Notes: generated by a model not told the origin, from the sequence alone. Counted from the first letter of the stretch, positions 9,972-19,017 are shown. The stretch: 34,042 nucleotides of DNA from Cupriavidus sp. IDO (GCF_000812465.1 NZ_JWMA01000090.1:1-34042); one strand, 5' to 3'. A program made the numbers and translations.

Positions 9972-10889
9972 TCAGGCGAAGGCAGGCTGCGCCTGTGGCA
10001 GGAATGCGACGGGCGCGTCCTCGACGCGGTCGAAGGTCACCACCTCGTAGGCCTCCTGGTCGGCCAGCAGTGCGCGCAGCAACTGGTTGTTCAGGCCGTG
10101 GCCCGACTTGTGGGCCACGTAGGCGCCGATCAGCGGATGGCCGACAACGTAGAGGTCGCCGATCGCATCCAGGATCTTGTGGCGCACGAACTCGTCGCCG
10201 TAGCGCAGCTCTTCGTTATTGAGCATGCGATGCTCGTCCAGCACGATTGCGTTGTCCAGGCTGCCGCCGCGGGCCAGGCCCATTTCGCGCAGGGCTTCCA
10301 CTTCATGGGCAAAGCCGAAGGTGCGGGCGCGGGCGATTTCGCGCACATAGCTGGTGTCGGCAAAGTCGATCGCGAACGTCTGGCCGGTCTTGTCGACCGC
10401 CGGATGGCGGAAATCGATGGTGAACGACAGCCTGAAGCCGAAGAACGGCTCCAGGCGCGCCAGCTTGTCGCCGTCGCGGATCTCGACCGCCTTCTTCACG
10501 CGGATGAATTTCTTGAGCGCGGGCTGCTCTTCGATGCCGGCGGACTGCAGCAGGAACACGAACGATGCCGCACTGCCATCCATGATCGGGATTTCCTCGG
10601 CGTCGACGTCCACGTAGAGGTTGTCGATCCCCAGGCCGGCGCAGGCCGACATCAGGTGCTCGACGGTGGAAACGCGCGCGCCATCCTTCTGCAGGACCGA
10701 AGCCAGGCGCGTGTCGCCAATAGCCGATGCGGCCGCGGGAATCTCGACGGCCTCGGGCAGGTCGACGCGGGTGAATACGATGCCGGTATCGGCCGGAGCC
10801 GGTCGCAGTGTCAGCGTCACTTTGCGACCCGAATGCAAACCGATGCCGACCGTCTTCACCAGAGACTTGATGGTGCGCTGTTTGAGCAT
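9972..10889 (-). CDS. lpxC: UDP-3-O-acyl-N-acetylglucosamine deacetylase LpxC
   Basis: 305 aa. LpxC is the zinc enzyme of the first committed step of lipid A synthesis. The zinc ligands H78, H237 and D241 (STVEHLMSACAGLGIDN and VRHKILDAIGDL) and the catalytic residues E77 and H264 (AHKSGHGLNN) are all present, with the usual N-terminal start LKQRTIKSLVKTVGIGLHSG. ATG at 10889 has TGAGG six bases upstream. It is expressed from its own promoter in the 152-bp gap after the peroxiredoxin gene, downstream of the dcw cluster as in many Gram-negative bacteria. Confidence 0.98.
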   Translation of the reverse strand: MLKQRTIKSLVKTVGIGLHSGRKVTLTLRPAPADTGIVFTRVDLPEAVEIPAAASAIGDTRLASVLQKDGARVSTVEHLMSACAGLGIDNLYVDVDAEEIPIMDGSAASFVFLLQSAGIEEQPALKKFIRVKKAVEIRDGDKLARLEPFFGFRLSFTIDFRHPAVDKTGQTFAIDFADTSYVREIARARTFGFAHEVEALREMGLARGGSLDNAIVLDEHRMLNNEELRYGDEFVRHKILDAIGDLYVVGHPLIGAYVAHKSGHGLNNQLLRALLADQEAYEVVTFDRVEDAPVAFLPQAQPAFA

Positions 10890-10939
10890 GACGGCCTCAG
10901 TATTATTAAAATCTATTGGGCATTTTTATTGATAAGACG

Positions 10940-10948
10940 ATTTTACCA
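10940..10948 (-). promoter_or_regulatory. Extended -10 element, lpxC promoter
   Basis: The minus strand reads TGGTAAAAT, an extended -10 with a 5/6 hexamer TAAAAT, about 50 bases upstream of the lpxC ATG, in an AT-rich stretch that stands out from the neighbourhood. No good -35 is seen. Confidence 0.5.
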
Positions 10949-11041
10949 TCGCCTCGTCGCCCGTGCGGGGACACTTTGTTTCGGTCTGTTAAGACACCGT
11001 TAATAAGCGTCGCGTGAAGCATATTAGCCTGATTGGTTGTG

Positions 11042-11548
11042 TCAGTTGCGCAACGCAGCAAGGACAGCCTCCGCACTACTGACGCGGAATTCGCCCGGCG
11101 CTTCCACATGCAGCTGGGTGACCACGCCGTCGTCGATGACCAGCGCATAGCGCTTGGAACGCACGCCCATGCCTCGCGCGGTCAGGTCCTGGTCCAGGCC
11201 CAGCGCGCGGGTCCACTCCGCGCTGCCGTCCGCCATCATGCGCACCTTGCCGCCGGTCTGCTGATCGCGGGCCCAGGCGCCCATCACGAAGGCGTCGTTG
11301 ACGGAGACGCACCAGATCTCGTCCACGCCCGCGGCCTGGAATGCCGCTGCCTGCGCCACGTAGCCGGGCACATGCTTGGCGGAGCAGGTCGGGGTGAAGG
11401 CGCCCGGCAAGCCGAATACCACAATCTTGCGCCCGCGGGTCAGGTCCGCGACGCGGAAAGCATTGGGGCCAAGCGAGCAGCCGCCGCCCTCGGTTTCGAA
11501 GAACTCCTGCAGCGTAGCGTCCGGTACGTGGTTGCCGACAGCGATCAT
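11042..11548 (-). CDS. Peroxiredoxin, Prx5-like (AhpC/TSA fold)
   Basis: 168 aa thiol peroxidase that reduces hydrogen peroxide and alkyl hydroperoxides. The active-site segment is GLPGAFTPTCS with the peroxidatic cysteine at residue 55; FGLPGAFTPTC and the following KHVPGY are the signature of the Prx5 subfamily. Other cysteines at 24 and 80 are candidates for a resolving residue. I start at the ATG at 11548 (MIAVGNHVPDATL), the usual N-terminus, with GGAAA upstream; an in-frame ATG further upstream (11629) would add 27 non-conserved residues. Located between ftsZ and lpxC, a conserved arrangement in Burkholderiaceae without a known functional link to division. Confidence 0.93.
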   Translation of the reverse strand: MIAVGNHVPDATLQEFFETEGGGCSLGPNAFRVADLTRGRKIVVFGLPGAFTPTCSAKHVPGYVAQAAAFQAAGVDEIWCVSVNDAFVMGAWARDQQTGGKVRMMADGSAEWTRALGLDQDLTARGMGVRSKRYALVIDDGVVTQLHVEAPGEFRVSSAEAVLAALRN

Positions 11549-11654
11549 GGGATTTGTTTCCAGATGACGGGTGAAAGGGCCGGCTTCGGGGCCGGCGATC
11601 AGGAACACCGTGTGATGCGATGCGCGCACCCAGGCTTTTTACGACCATCACAGC

Positions 11655-11683
11655 ATCATAGGCGCCGTACCGCGTGCGCCCAA
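11655..11683 (-). promoter_or_regulatory. Candidate promoter for the peroxiredoxin gene
   Basis: On the minus strand TTGGGC (11678-11683) and TATGAT (11655-11660) are 17 bp apart. The -10 is a 5/6 match, the -35 3/6. Transcription would start near 11648, about 100 nt before the ATG. Confidence 0.4.
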
Positions 11684-11731
11684 GCCGGTTCACATCCGGT
11701 GGCAAAACAATACAGCTTGCTACAAAAGACT

Positions 11732-11765
11732 TCCGCGCGACGCGCCTGTTGGCGCGCCGCGCGGA
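11732..11765 (-). terminator. Long hairpin, possible end of dcw transcription
   Basis: A 15-bp stem with a single A/C mismatch (11732-11746 with 11751-11765) and a 4-base loop is followed on the minus strand by AAGTCTTTTG. It lies about 246 bases after the ftsZ stop and just ahead of the peroxiredoxin promoter, so it is well placed to separate the two units. The T-run is short, so efficiency is uncertain. Confidence 0.5.
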
Positions 11766-12010
11766 CGACGACACATCCCGACCGGGAAGGCGGGAAACCA
11801 GTCCGGGGAGGCGGCCAGCGGCACGCCTGTCCCGGCGACGGGATGCGGGCGGAGGCGGTTCAGCGCGGACGCGGTACCGCCGGAAACCTGGTCAGGGCCA
11901 CGCCAGTCCATGCGAAGCACGAGCGGATAGGGAGCGCTTGCGTGCGTCGCGACAAGGATGCGCGATCTGCCAGGAGTCCGGTCCTGGTACCGGCGCCCTG
12001 CCGGGCCAAC

Positions 12011-13204
12011 TCAGTCTGCCTGCTTGCGCAGGAAAGCCGGGATATCGTAGGTATCCACGCCCTTCTCTTGCAGTGCCGCCACGTGAGCCGATGCCGACTC
12101 GCGCGAGCTGCGCCACACGGCCGGCGTATCCAGCCCGCTGTAGTCCGGCGAGTGGTGCGTGGCCGCTGCCGCGGTCATGCCGCTCATCATCTGCATCGGG
12201 ATGTTGTCGGTGCCCGTCTTGAGCAGGGTCATCGGCTGTTGCTTCTTGGCCGAACGGCCCAGGCCCGTGGCCACCACTGTCACGCGCAGCGCGTCGCTCA
12301 TCGAATCGTCGTACACGGTACCGAAGATCACGGTCGCATCTTCCGCGGCGTAGCTGCGGATGGTGTTCATGACTTCCTTGGTTTCCGACAGCTTCAGCGA
12401 GCGGCTGGCCGTGATGTTGACCAGCACGCCGCGCGCACCAGACAGATCCACGCCTTCCAGCAGCGGGCTGGCAACGGCCTGCTCGGCCGCCAGGCGGGCG
12501 CGATCGACGCCCGACACGGTTGCCGTGCCCATCATGGCCTTGCCCTGCTCGCCCATCACGGTCTTCACGTCTTCGAAGTCGACGTTCACCAGGCCGTCCA
12601 CGTTGATGATTTCAGCGATGCCGGCGACAGCGTTATGCAGCACGTCATCGGCGCACTGGAAGCACGCGTCCATCTCGGCGTCGTCGCCCATCACTTCGAA
12701 CAGCTTCTCGTTGAGCACAACGATCAGCGAATCGACCGACGATTCCAGCTCGCTCGAACCATGTTCGGCCACCTTGGCGCGGCGAGCGCCTTCGAACTCG
12801 AACGGCTTGCTGACCACGCCCACGGTCAGGATGCCCATTTCCTTGGCAACCTGCGCCACGATCGGGGCCGCACCGGTGCCGGTGCCGCCGCCCATGCCGG
12901 CAGTGATGAAGACCATGTGCGCGCCGCGCAGGGAATCGGCGATCTGCTCCCGCGCCTGATCCGCGCAGTTGCGGCCGACTTCCGGCTTGGCGCCGGCGCC
13001 CAGACCCGTGTTGCCAAGCTGCAGCACGCGCGAAGCGCTCGAGCGCTTCAGGGCCTGCGCGTCGGTGTTCATGCAGATGAATTCGACGCCTTGCACGCCG
13101 CGGCTGATCATGTGCTGCACGGCATTGCCGCCCGCGCCGCCCACGCCGACCACCTTGATGATGGTGCCGTCCTGCACTTCCGTTTCGATCATGTCAAAGT
13201 CCAT
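12011..13204 (-). CDS. ftsZ: Cell division GTPase FtsZ
   Basis: 397 aa tubulin homologue that polymerises into the Z ring at mid-cell. The nucleotide-binding signature GGGTGTG lies near residues 105-111, the N-terminal glycine-rich loop GVGGAGGNAV near 20-29, and the T7 catalytic loop NVDFEDVKTVM near 207-217. After a variable linker the tail YDIPAFLRKQAD is the conserved peptide bound by FtsA and ZipA. I choose the ATG at 13204 rather than the GTG at 13207 directly before it, because the strong GGAGG then has a 5-base spacing instead of 2. Last gene of the dcw cluster; ZapD, at the left end of this window, acts on it. Confidence 0.98.
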   Translation of the reverse strand: MDFDMIETEVQDGTIIKVVGVGGAGGNAVQHMISRGVQGVEFICMNTDAQALKRSSASRVLQLGNTGLGAGAKPEVGRNCADQAREQIADSLRGAHMVFITAGMGGGTGTGAAPIVAQVAKEMGILTVGVVSKPFEFEGARRAKVAEHGSSELESSVDSLIVVLNEKLFEVMGDDAEMDACFQCADDVLHNAVAGIAEIINVDGLVNVDFEDVKTVMGEQGKAMMGTATVSGVDRARLAAEQAVASPLLEGVDLSGARGVLVNITASRSLKLSETKEVMNTIRSYAAEDATVIFGTVYDDSMSDALRVTVVATGLGRSAKKQQPMTLLKTGTDNIPMQMMSGMTAAAATHHSPDYSGLDTPAVWRSSRESASAHVAALQEKGVDTYDIPAFLRKQAD

Positions 13205-13380
13205 CACTGCCTCCGAGAAAAATCAGTCCCCAAACTTTGCAGCCTCCCCGCCGCAACGCCTGGTTCCTGAACAAGAAACCGATAAATAGAAAAACTTTCC
13301 GTTCAACGCACCGTTGCCTGTCCGGTAGACAAGACGCGCGGCGCGCCGTTGCATTTCATGCCCAGCAATTTCTCAATCCA
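13205..13380 (-). promoter_or_regulatory. ftsA-ftsZ spacer with strong ftsZ ribosome site
   Basis: The longest gap inside the dcw cluster (176 bp). It ends in GGAGG five bases before the ftsZ ATG. TTGAAC (13301-13306, minus strand) with TATCGG (13279-13284) 16 bp away is a weak promoter candidate in an AT-rich patch. Separate expression of ftsZ from here is plausible, since FtsZ is needed in far larger amounts than FtsA, but the promoter call is tentative. Confidence 0.4.
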
Positions 13381-14613
13381 TCAGAAATTGCCGACAAACC
13401 ATTCCTTCATGCGGGTCCACACCTGCTTGACCGACCCGCTCTGCACGGCCACCTTGCGCCCGCGCATGCGTTGCACCCGGCCTTCGAGCAGCAGCCCCAT
13501 CACGGTGGCGTAGCGCGGGCTCTTGACCACTTCATGCAGGTTGCCGCGGTACTCGGGCACGCCCACGCGAACCGGCTTGAGGAAGATGTCCTCGCCCAGC
13601 TCGACCATGCCCGGCATCATCGCCGTGCCGCCGGTGATCACCACGCCCGAGGACAGCAGCTCCTCGTAGCCCGACTCGCGCACGACCTGGTGCACCAGCG
13701 AATACAGCTCTTCGATACGCGGCTCGATCACCGCCGCCAGCGCCTGGCGGCTCAGCGTGCGCGTGCCGCGGTCGCCTACGCCGGGCACCTCGATCATGTC
13801 TTCGGGGTCGGCGATCGCCTGCTTGGCGATGCCGTACTGCATCTTGATGTCCTCGGCATCGGGCGTCGGCGTGCGCAGTGCCATCGCGATGTCGTTGGTG
13901 ATCTGGTCGCCGGCGATGGGGATCACGGCCGTATGGCGGATCGCGCCTTCGCTGAAGATGGCGATATCGGTGGTGCCGCCGCCGATGTCGACCAGCACCA
14001 CGCCCAGTTCCTTCTCGTCCTCGGTCAGCACCGCCAGGCTCGAGGCCAGTGGCTGCAGGATCAGGTCATGCACTTCCAGGCCGCAGCGGCGCACGCACTT
14101 GACGATGTTCTGCGCCGCGCTGACCGCGCCGGTGACGATATGCACCTTCACTTCCAGGCGGATGCCGCTCATGCCGATGGGCTCGCGCACGTCTTCCTGG
14201 CCGTCGATGATGAATTCCTGCGTCAGGATGTGCAGGATCTGCTGGTCGGTCGGGATATTGACCGCCTTGGCGGTCTCGATCACGCGCGCCACGTCGGTCT
14301 GCGTGACCTCCTTGTCCTTGATGGCCACCATGCCGCTGGAGTTGAAGCTGCGGATATGGCTGCCGGCAATGCCGGTGAACACCTCGGCAATCTTGCAGTC
14401 GGCCATCAGCTCCGCCTCTTCGAGCGCCTTCTGGATCGACTGCACGGTGGCCTCGATATTGACCACGACCCCTTTCTTCAGACCCTTGGACTCTGACTGG
14501 CCCATCCCGATCACTTCGTAGCTGCCGTCGGGGCGCAATTCCGCGACCACCGCCGCCACCTTCGAGGTGCCGATATCCAGACCGACCAACAGGTCCTTGT
14601 ATTCCTTGCTCAT
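13381..14613 (-). CDS. ftsA: Cell division protein FtsA
   Basis: 410 aa actin-like ATPase that ties FtsZ filaments to the inner membrane and recruits late division proteins. The phosphate-binding motif VGLDIGTSKVAAVV is at residues 9-22, VLVDIGGGTTDIAIF carries the second phosphate loop, and VVITGGTAMMPGM the adenosine motif. The C-terminus QVWTRMKEWFVGNF is the amphipathic membrane-targeting helix. The start at 14613 (MSKEYKDLLVGLD) is set by an ATGA overlap with the ftsQ stop; an in-frame extension upstream would run through ftsQ and is not conserved. Confidence 0.97.
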   Translation of the reverse strand: MSKEYKDLLVGLDIGTSKVAAVVAELRPDGSYEVIGMGQSESKGLKKGVVVNIEATVQSIQKALEEAELMADCKIAEVFTGIAGSHIRSFNSSGMVAIKDKEVTQTDVARVIETAKAVNIPTDQQILHILTQEFIIDGQEDVREPIGMSGIRLEVKVHIVTGAVSAAQNIVKCVRRCGLEVHDLILQPLASSLAVLTEDEKELGVVLVDIGGGTTDIAIFSEGAIRHTAVIPIAGDQITNDIAMALRTPTPDAEDIKMQYGIAKQAIADPEDMIEVPGVGDRGTRTLSRQALAAVIEPRIEELYSLVHQVVRESGYEELLSSGVVITGGTAMMPGMVELGEDIFLKPVRVGVPEYRGNLHEVVKSPRYATVMGLLLEGRVQRMRGRKVAVQSGSVKQVWTRMKEWFVGNF

Positions 14614-15485
14614 CGGGTTTTCTCCGCGTTCTTGCTCTTCAGTCGCGTCGGATTGTTGTTGGAAGTACCAGTAGCTGGTGCCGCTTTTGCCGCCTTGGCT
14701 GCCGCCGCTGCCTGCGCGTCGGTCAGGAAGCGGAAATTGGCGGCGCGGATAGCAAATCCGTTGGGGTAGCGCAGGTCGGCGTACTCGATCTGCCTGCCCC
14801 ACTGCTCAGTGACCTGCGGCCAGGCCGCCACGAAACGCCTGACCCGCTGCTCCATGGCCGTGCGCTCTTCGTCGTTCTGCTCGCGGCCAAGCTCGATGAC
14901 CATGCCGTTGGACAGCTTCGCCCGCCAGGCGTAACGCCCTGACAAGGCCACTGCCAGCGGCTCGGCCTTGAGCGGCTTGAACCATTCGCGCATGACTTCG
15001 AGCTTCTCGACCACGTCCGCCTCGCTGGCCGGCGGCCCGTCAAGCGCCAGCAGCTGTGCGTCTTCTTCCGCCTCGGCGGTGTTGGCGACGAACACCTCGC
15101 CATACGTATTGATCAGCCGGCCGCTGTCGGCACTGCCCCAGGTCCCGAGCGCCTCGTGCTCCTCGACCTCGACCGTCAGGCCATTCGGCCATTCGCGGCG
15201 CACGCTGGCGCGGCGCACCCAGGGCACCGACTCGAACGCCTGCCGCGCGGCATTCAGGTCGAGCGTGAAGAAATTGCCCGACAGCTTGCCCAGCGCATTG
15301 GCCCGCACGCTGGGCGCATTGACGTGGCGCAGCGTGCCGCCATCCATCGGCGCCAGCACGACATGGGTAATGGCAAACACCGGCCGCTGCGCCAGCCACA
15401 GCAGGCCGGCCGCGAGCGCCATCACCACCACCACGGCGTAGAGCGTGGAGGCGATCAGGTTGAGCAGGCGTGCGTTATGCCACAT
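14610..15485 (-). CDS. ftsQ: Cell division protein FtsQ
   Basis: 291 aa bitopic inner-membrane protein that forms the FtsQLB complex linking early and late divisome parts. A short cytoplasmic N-terminus is followed by one membrane helix (about 13-32), then a periplasmic POTRA domain (about 36-111, ending VPWVRRASVRREWPNGLTVEVEEHEALG) and the beta domain. The C-terminal tail after about residue 255 is an alanine/lysine-rich, probably disordered extension that is not part of the core family. Its stop overlaps the ftsA start (ATGA); ddl ends 30 bp upstream. Confidence 0.95.
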   Translation of the reverse strand: MWHNARLLNLIASTLYAVVVVMALAAGLLWLAQRPVFAITHVVLAPMDGGTLRHVNAPSVRANALGKLSGNFFTLDLNAARQAFESVPWVRRASVRREWPNGLTVEVEEHEALGTWGSADSGRLINTYGEVFVANTAEAEEDAQLLALDGPPASEADVVEKLEVMREWFKPLKAEPLAVALSGRYAWRAKLSNGMVIELGREQNDEERTAMEQRVRRFVAAWPQVTEQWGRQIEYADLRYPNGFAIRAANFRFLTDAQAAAAAKAAKAAPATGTSNNNPTRLKSKNAEKTR

Positions 15486-15515
15486 GTTCCAGGTTGGTCC
15501 GGTACGGTTGCTGCG

Positions 15516-16499
15516 TTATTCAGGTTTCCAGTGCTCGTTCGGATGCAGGTCCAGCGTGGCGGAGGCCACCACCTGCATGACGAAGTCCTCGTAGCTGATG
15601 CCGACCGCGCGCGCGGCCATCGGCACCAGCGAATGGCCGGTCATGCCTGGCGAGGTATTCATTTCAAGCAGGAAAGGCTTGCCGTCGGCGCGCAGCATCA
15701 CGTCGGCGCGCGCCCAGCCGCGGCAGCCCAGCACACGGTAGGCCTGCACCGCCAGTTCCCGGACTTCCTTCTCGACTTCAGGAGCCAGGCCCGACGGGCA
15801 CAAGTATTGGGTATCGTCAGTAAAGTACTTATTTTGATAGTCATAGTTCGCGCCGGGCGCGACAATCTGGATCACCGGCAGCGCTTCGGCGGTGGCGCCC
15901 TCCCCTACGATGGGGCAGGTCAGCTCGGCGCCGTCGATGAAAGTCTCGGCGATGACGTCGTTATCCAGCGCCGCCGCCTTCTCGAACGCGTCGCGCATCT
16001 GGTCGGCGGCGGTGACCTTGGTGAGCCCGATCGACGAGCCTTCGCGGGCCGGCTTGACGATCAGCGGCAGGCCGAGATCGGCCGCCACGGCGGCAAAGTC
16101 GGTATCCGCATGCAGCATGGCAAAGCGCGGCGTAGGCAGGTTGTGGGTCATCCACAGCCGCTTGGTGGCCTCCTTGTCCATGGCCAGCGCGGACGCCAGC
16201 ACGCCGCTGCCGGTGTAGGGCACGCCCAGTTGCTCGAGCAGGCCCTGCACGGTGCCGTCTTCGCCGTAGCGGCCGTGCAGCGCAATGAAGACGCGGTCGA
16301 AACCGGCCGCGGCCAGTTCGGCCACGCTTTGCTTGCCCGGGTCGAAGCCGTGCGCATCGACGCCGCGCGACTGCAGCGCGGCCAGCACGCCGGCCCCGGA
16401 CATCAGCGAGATCTCGCGCTCGGCCGAGCGGCCGCCCAGCAGCACGCCGACCTTGCCGAGCGATTTCGGATCGATTTTGGGATGGGCGACGAAGCTCAT
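15516..16499 (-). CDS. ddl: D-alanine--D-alanine ligase
   Basis: 327 aa ATP-grasp enzyme that makes the D-Ala-D-Ala dipeptide later added by MurF. The N-terminal motif GGRSAEREISLMSG is at residues 22-35, KPAREGSSIGLTKV is the ATP-binding loop, and the C-terminal LLEMNTSPGMTGHSLVP holds metal-binding residues and the substrate lid. The ATG at 16499 (MSFVAHPKID) overlaps the murC stop as ATGA; longer in-frame starts would run inside murC. Position between murC and ftsQ corresponds to the DdlB type. Confidence 0.96.
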   Translation of the reverse strand: MSFVAHPKIDPKSLGKVGVLLGGRSAEREISLMSGAGVLAALQSRGVDAHGFDPGKQSVAELAAAGFDRVFIALHGRYGEDGTVQGLLEQLGVPYTGSGVLASALAMDKEATKRLWMTHNLPTPRFAMLHADTDFAAVAADLGLPLIVKPAREGSSIGLTKVTAADQMRDAFEKAAALDNDVIAETFIDGAELTCPIVGEGATAEALPVIQIVAPGANYDYQNKYFTDDTQYLCPSGLAPEVEKEVRELAVQAYRVLGCRGWARADVMLRADGKPFLLEMNTSPGMTGHSLVPMAARAVGISYEDFVMQVVASATLDLHPNEHWKPE

Positions 16500-17923
16500 G
16501 CCTGGCCTCCCGCTTGCAACGGCTGCTGGTGCGAGACCAGCTGCCCGGGGACGGCGCCGATCGAGCCGGCCCCCATCGTCACGACCACATCGCCGGGCCG
16601 TACGGCACTCATGATGGCCTGGGGCATTTCTTCCATCTGCTCCACAAAAACAGGTTCGACCTTGCCGGCCACGCGCAGCGCGCGGGTCAGCGCACGGCCG
16701 TCGGCGGCCACGATGGGCGTCTCGCCGGCGGCATAGACCTCGGCCAGCAACAGGGCATCCACCGTGCCCAGCACCTTGACGAAGTCTTCGAAGCAATCCC
16801 GGGTCCGGGTGAAACGGTGCGGCTGGAAGGCCAGCACGAGGCGTCGTTCGGGGAACGCGCCGCGCGCCGCGGCCAGCGTGGCGGCCATTTCCACCGGGTG
16901 GTGGCCATAGTCGTCCACCAGCGTGAAGGTGCCAGAGCCGTCTGCAGTGGCCACTTCGCCGTAGCGCTGGAAGCGCCGGCCCACGCCGTGGAACTCGCGC
17001 AGCGCCTTGACGATGGCGGCGTCGGGCACCTCCAGCTCGGTGGCGATGGCGATCGCCGCCAGCGCGTTCTGCACGTTGTGCATGCCCGGCAGGTTCAGCA
17101 CGATGTCCAGCGACGGCTCGGCATGGCCATTGAGCTGGCGATGCACGGTGAAGTGCATCTGCCCGTCCACGGCACGCGCGTTGACGGCGCGGATCTGGGC
17201 GTCTTCGGCAAACCCGTAGCGCACCACCGGCTTGGACACCAACGGCAGGATCTCGCGCACGTTCGGGTCATCGACGCACAGCACGGCAATGCCATAGAAC
17301 GGCAGCCGCTGGGTGAACTCGATAAACGCCTGCTTGAGCCGGGCAAAGTCATGCCCGTAGGTGTCCATGTGGTCGGCATCGATATTGGTGATGACCTCCA
17401 TGACCGGGAACAGGTTCAGGAAGGATGCATCCGACTCGTCCGCCTCGGCGACGATGAAGTCGCCCGTGCCCAGGCGCGCGTTGGCGCCGGCGGAGTTCAG
17501 GCGGCCGCCGATCACGAAGGTCGGATCGAGCCCGCCTTCGGCCAGCACCGAGGCCACCAGGCTGGTGGTGGTGGTCTTGCCGTGCGTGCCGGCGATCGCC
17601 ACGCCCTGCTTCAGGCGCATCAGTTCGGCCAGCATCACCGCGCGCGGCACCACCGGGATGCGCTTGCTGCGGGCGGCCAGGACTTCCGGGTTATCGCCGC
17701 TCACGGCGGTGGATACGACCACGGCGTTGGCGCCCGTCACGTTGGCCGCGTCATGGCCATGCATGACCGTGGCGCCCAGCGACGCCAGGCGCCGCGTGGC
17801 GGCATTGCTGCCCACGTCGGAACCCGAGACCTTGTAGCCCAGGTTCAGCAGGACCTCGGCGATGCCGCTCATGCCGGCGCCGCCGATGCCTACGAAGTGG
17901 ATGTTCTTGACAATATGCTTCAT
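16496..17923 (-). CDS. murC: UDP-N-acetylmuramate--L-alanine ligase MurC
   Basis: 475 aa cytoplasmic Mur ligase that adds L-alanine to UDP-MurNAc. The N-terminal Rossmann motif is HFVGIGGAGMSGIAE (9-23), the P-loop GTHGKTTTT spans 112-120, and DDYGHHPVE carries conserved substrate residues; HRFTRTRD lies in the C-terminal domain. The histidine in GTHGKT distinguishes MurC from MurD, MurE and MurF in this window. It begins 23 bp after murG and overlaps ddl by 4 bases. Confidence 0.97.
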   Translation of the reverse strand: MKHIVKNIHFVGIGGAGMSGIAEVLLNLGYKVSGSDVGSNAATRRLASLGATVMHGHDAANVTGANAVVVSTAVSGDNPEVLAARSKRIPVVPRAVMLAELMRLKQGVAIAGTHGKTTTTSLVASVLAEGGLDPTFVIGGRLNSAGANARLGTGDFIVAEADESDASFLNLFPVMEVITNIDADHMDTYGHDFARLKQAFIEFTQRLPFYGIAVLCVDDPNVREILPLVSKPVVRYGFAEDAQIRAVNARAVDGQMHFTVHRQLNGHAEPSLDIVLNLPGMHNVQNALAAIAIATELEVPDAAIVKALREFHGVGRRFQRYGEVATADGSGTFTLVDDYGHHPVEMAATLAAARGAFPERRLVLAFQPHRFTRTRDCFEDFVKVLGTVDALLLAEVYAAGETPIVAADGRALTRALRVAGKVEPVFVEQMEEMPQAIMSAVRPGDVVVTMGAGSIGAVPGQLVSHQQPLQAGGQA

Positions 17924-17946
17924 TAGTTTGCTGCTTGAATTTGGCT

Positions 17947-19017
17947 TCAGTCCCTGGCCATCTGACTGCAGATCTCGGCTACGCGCCGGGTCGCCTCAGG
18001 TTTGGCCAGTCCGCGCGCCAGGCGCGCCATGTCCTTCAGTTGCGGCCGTGTCAGGGCGGCGATGGTCTGCGCCAGCCCCTCGGCCGTCAGTTCTTTTTGC
18101 TGTACGAGCAAGGCAGCGCCCTGCTTCGACAGGAATTCCGCGTTGGTGGTCTGGTGATCGTCCACGGCGTGCGGGAACGGCACGAACAGCGCCGCCACGC
18201 CCGCGGCGGCCACTTCCGAGACGGTCATCGCGCCGGCACGGCAGATCACCAGGTCGGCGTCGGCATACGCCTTCGCCATGTCATCGATAAAAGGCACGGT
18301 CTGTGCAGACACCTGCGCGGCGTCATAGTTCGCACGCAAGGTGTCGATCTGCTTCGCGCCGGCCTGATGCGTGACCAGCGGGCGCTGCGCTTCGGGCAGC
18401 AGGGCAATGGCTTTCGGCACGACTTCGTTGAGCGCCGCCGCGCCGAGGCTGCCGCCCACCACCAGGATGCGCAGCGGGCCGGTGCGCTGGTCGTAGCGCG
18501 ATTCGGGCTCGGCCATGTGCGCGAGTTCCTCGCGCACCGGATTGCCGGTCCATTCGCTGTCGGGCAGCGTGTCCGGGAAGGCGCACAGCACGCGGTCGGC
18601 CACCTTCGCCAGCACCTTGTTGGCCAGCCCGGCGATCGAATTCTGTTCGTGCAGCACCAGCGGGCGCCCGAGCAGCGATGCCATCATCCCGGCCGGGAAG
18701 GTGATATAGCCGCCCATGCCCAGCACCACGCTCGGACGCACCCGGCGCAGCGCGCCGATGCTCTGCCAGAATGCGCGCAGCAGGTTCAGCGGCAGCAGGA
18801 ACTTGGTCACCAGGCCCTTGCCGCGCAGCCCACCGAATTGGATAAACTCCATCGGGATGTCGTGCTTCGGCACCAGCGTGGCTTCCATGCCGGTGCGATT
18901 GCCTAGCCAGACCACTTTCCAGCCCTGCTCGCGCAGCGCGTGCGCGACCGCCAGCCCCGGGAATACATGTCCCCCGGTGCCGCCTGCCATTACGAGCAGG
19001 GTGCGCGTGGCGGTCAT
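17947..19017 (-). CDS. murG: Undecaprenyldiphospho-muramoylpentapeptide beta-N-acetylglucosaminyltransferase MurG
   Basis: 356 aa GT-B glycosyltransferase on the inner face of the membrane that converts lipid I to lipid II. The N-terminal GGTGGHVFPGLAVA (12-25) binds the diphosphate, and the C-terminal domain has CRAGAMTVSEVAAAG and VPFPHAVDDHQTTNAEFL, the donor site for UDP-GlcNAc. Start at 19017 (MTATRTLLVMAGG) comes from the ATGA overlap with the ftsW stop; the longer in-frame extension lies within ftsW and is rejected. Followed by murC after 23 bp. Confidence 0.97.
   Translation of the reverse strand: MTATRTLLVMAGGTGGHVFPGLAVAHALREQGWKVVWLGNRTGMEATLVPKHDIPMEFIQFGGLRGKGLVTKFLLPLNLLRAFWQSIGALRRVRPSVVLGMGGYITFPAGMMASLLGRPLVLHEQNSIAGLANKVLAKVADRVLCAFPDTLPDSEWTGNPVREELAHMAEPESRYDQRTGPLRILVVGGSLGAAALNEVVPKAIALLPEAQRPLVTHQAGAKQIDTLRANYDAAQVSAQTVPFIDDMAKAYADADLVICRAGAMTVSEVAAAGVAALFVPFPHAVDDHQTTNAEFLSKQGAALLVQQKELTAEGLAQTIAALTRPQLKDMARLARGLAKPEATRRVAEICSQMARD

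Larger units (their letters stand above)
11549..12010. other. ftsZ-peroxiredoxin intergenic region
   Basis: 462 bp with no convincing gene; small ORFs here lack ribosome sites and similarity to anything I know. It holds a long hairpin (11732-11765), a promoter candidate for the peroxiredoxin (11655-11683), a small hairpin 11970-11975 with 11982-11987, and a 15-base piece at 11787-11801 resembling one arm of the REP-like element found near 4840. Confidence 0.6.

Noticed and set aside
11033..13270. Plus-strand open frame of 745 codons across the peroxiredoxin, the gap and ftsZ
   Set aside because: It runs antisense through two certain genes and an intergenic region, has no ribosome site and shows no recognisable domain.
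14614..14802. N-terminal extension of ftsA by 63 codons
   Set aside because: It lies within ftsQ in another frame, is not conserved, and the ATGA junction at 14610-14613 gives the canonical FtsA start.
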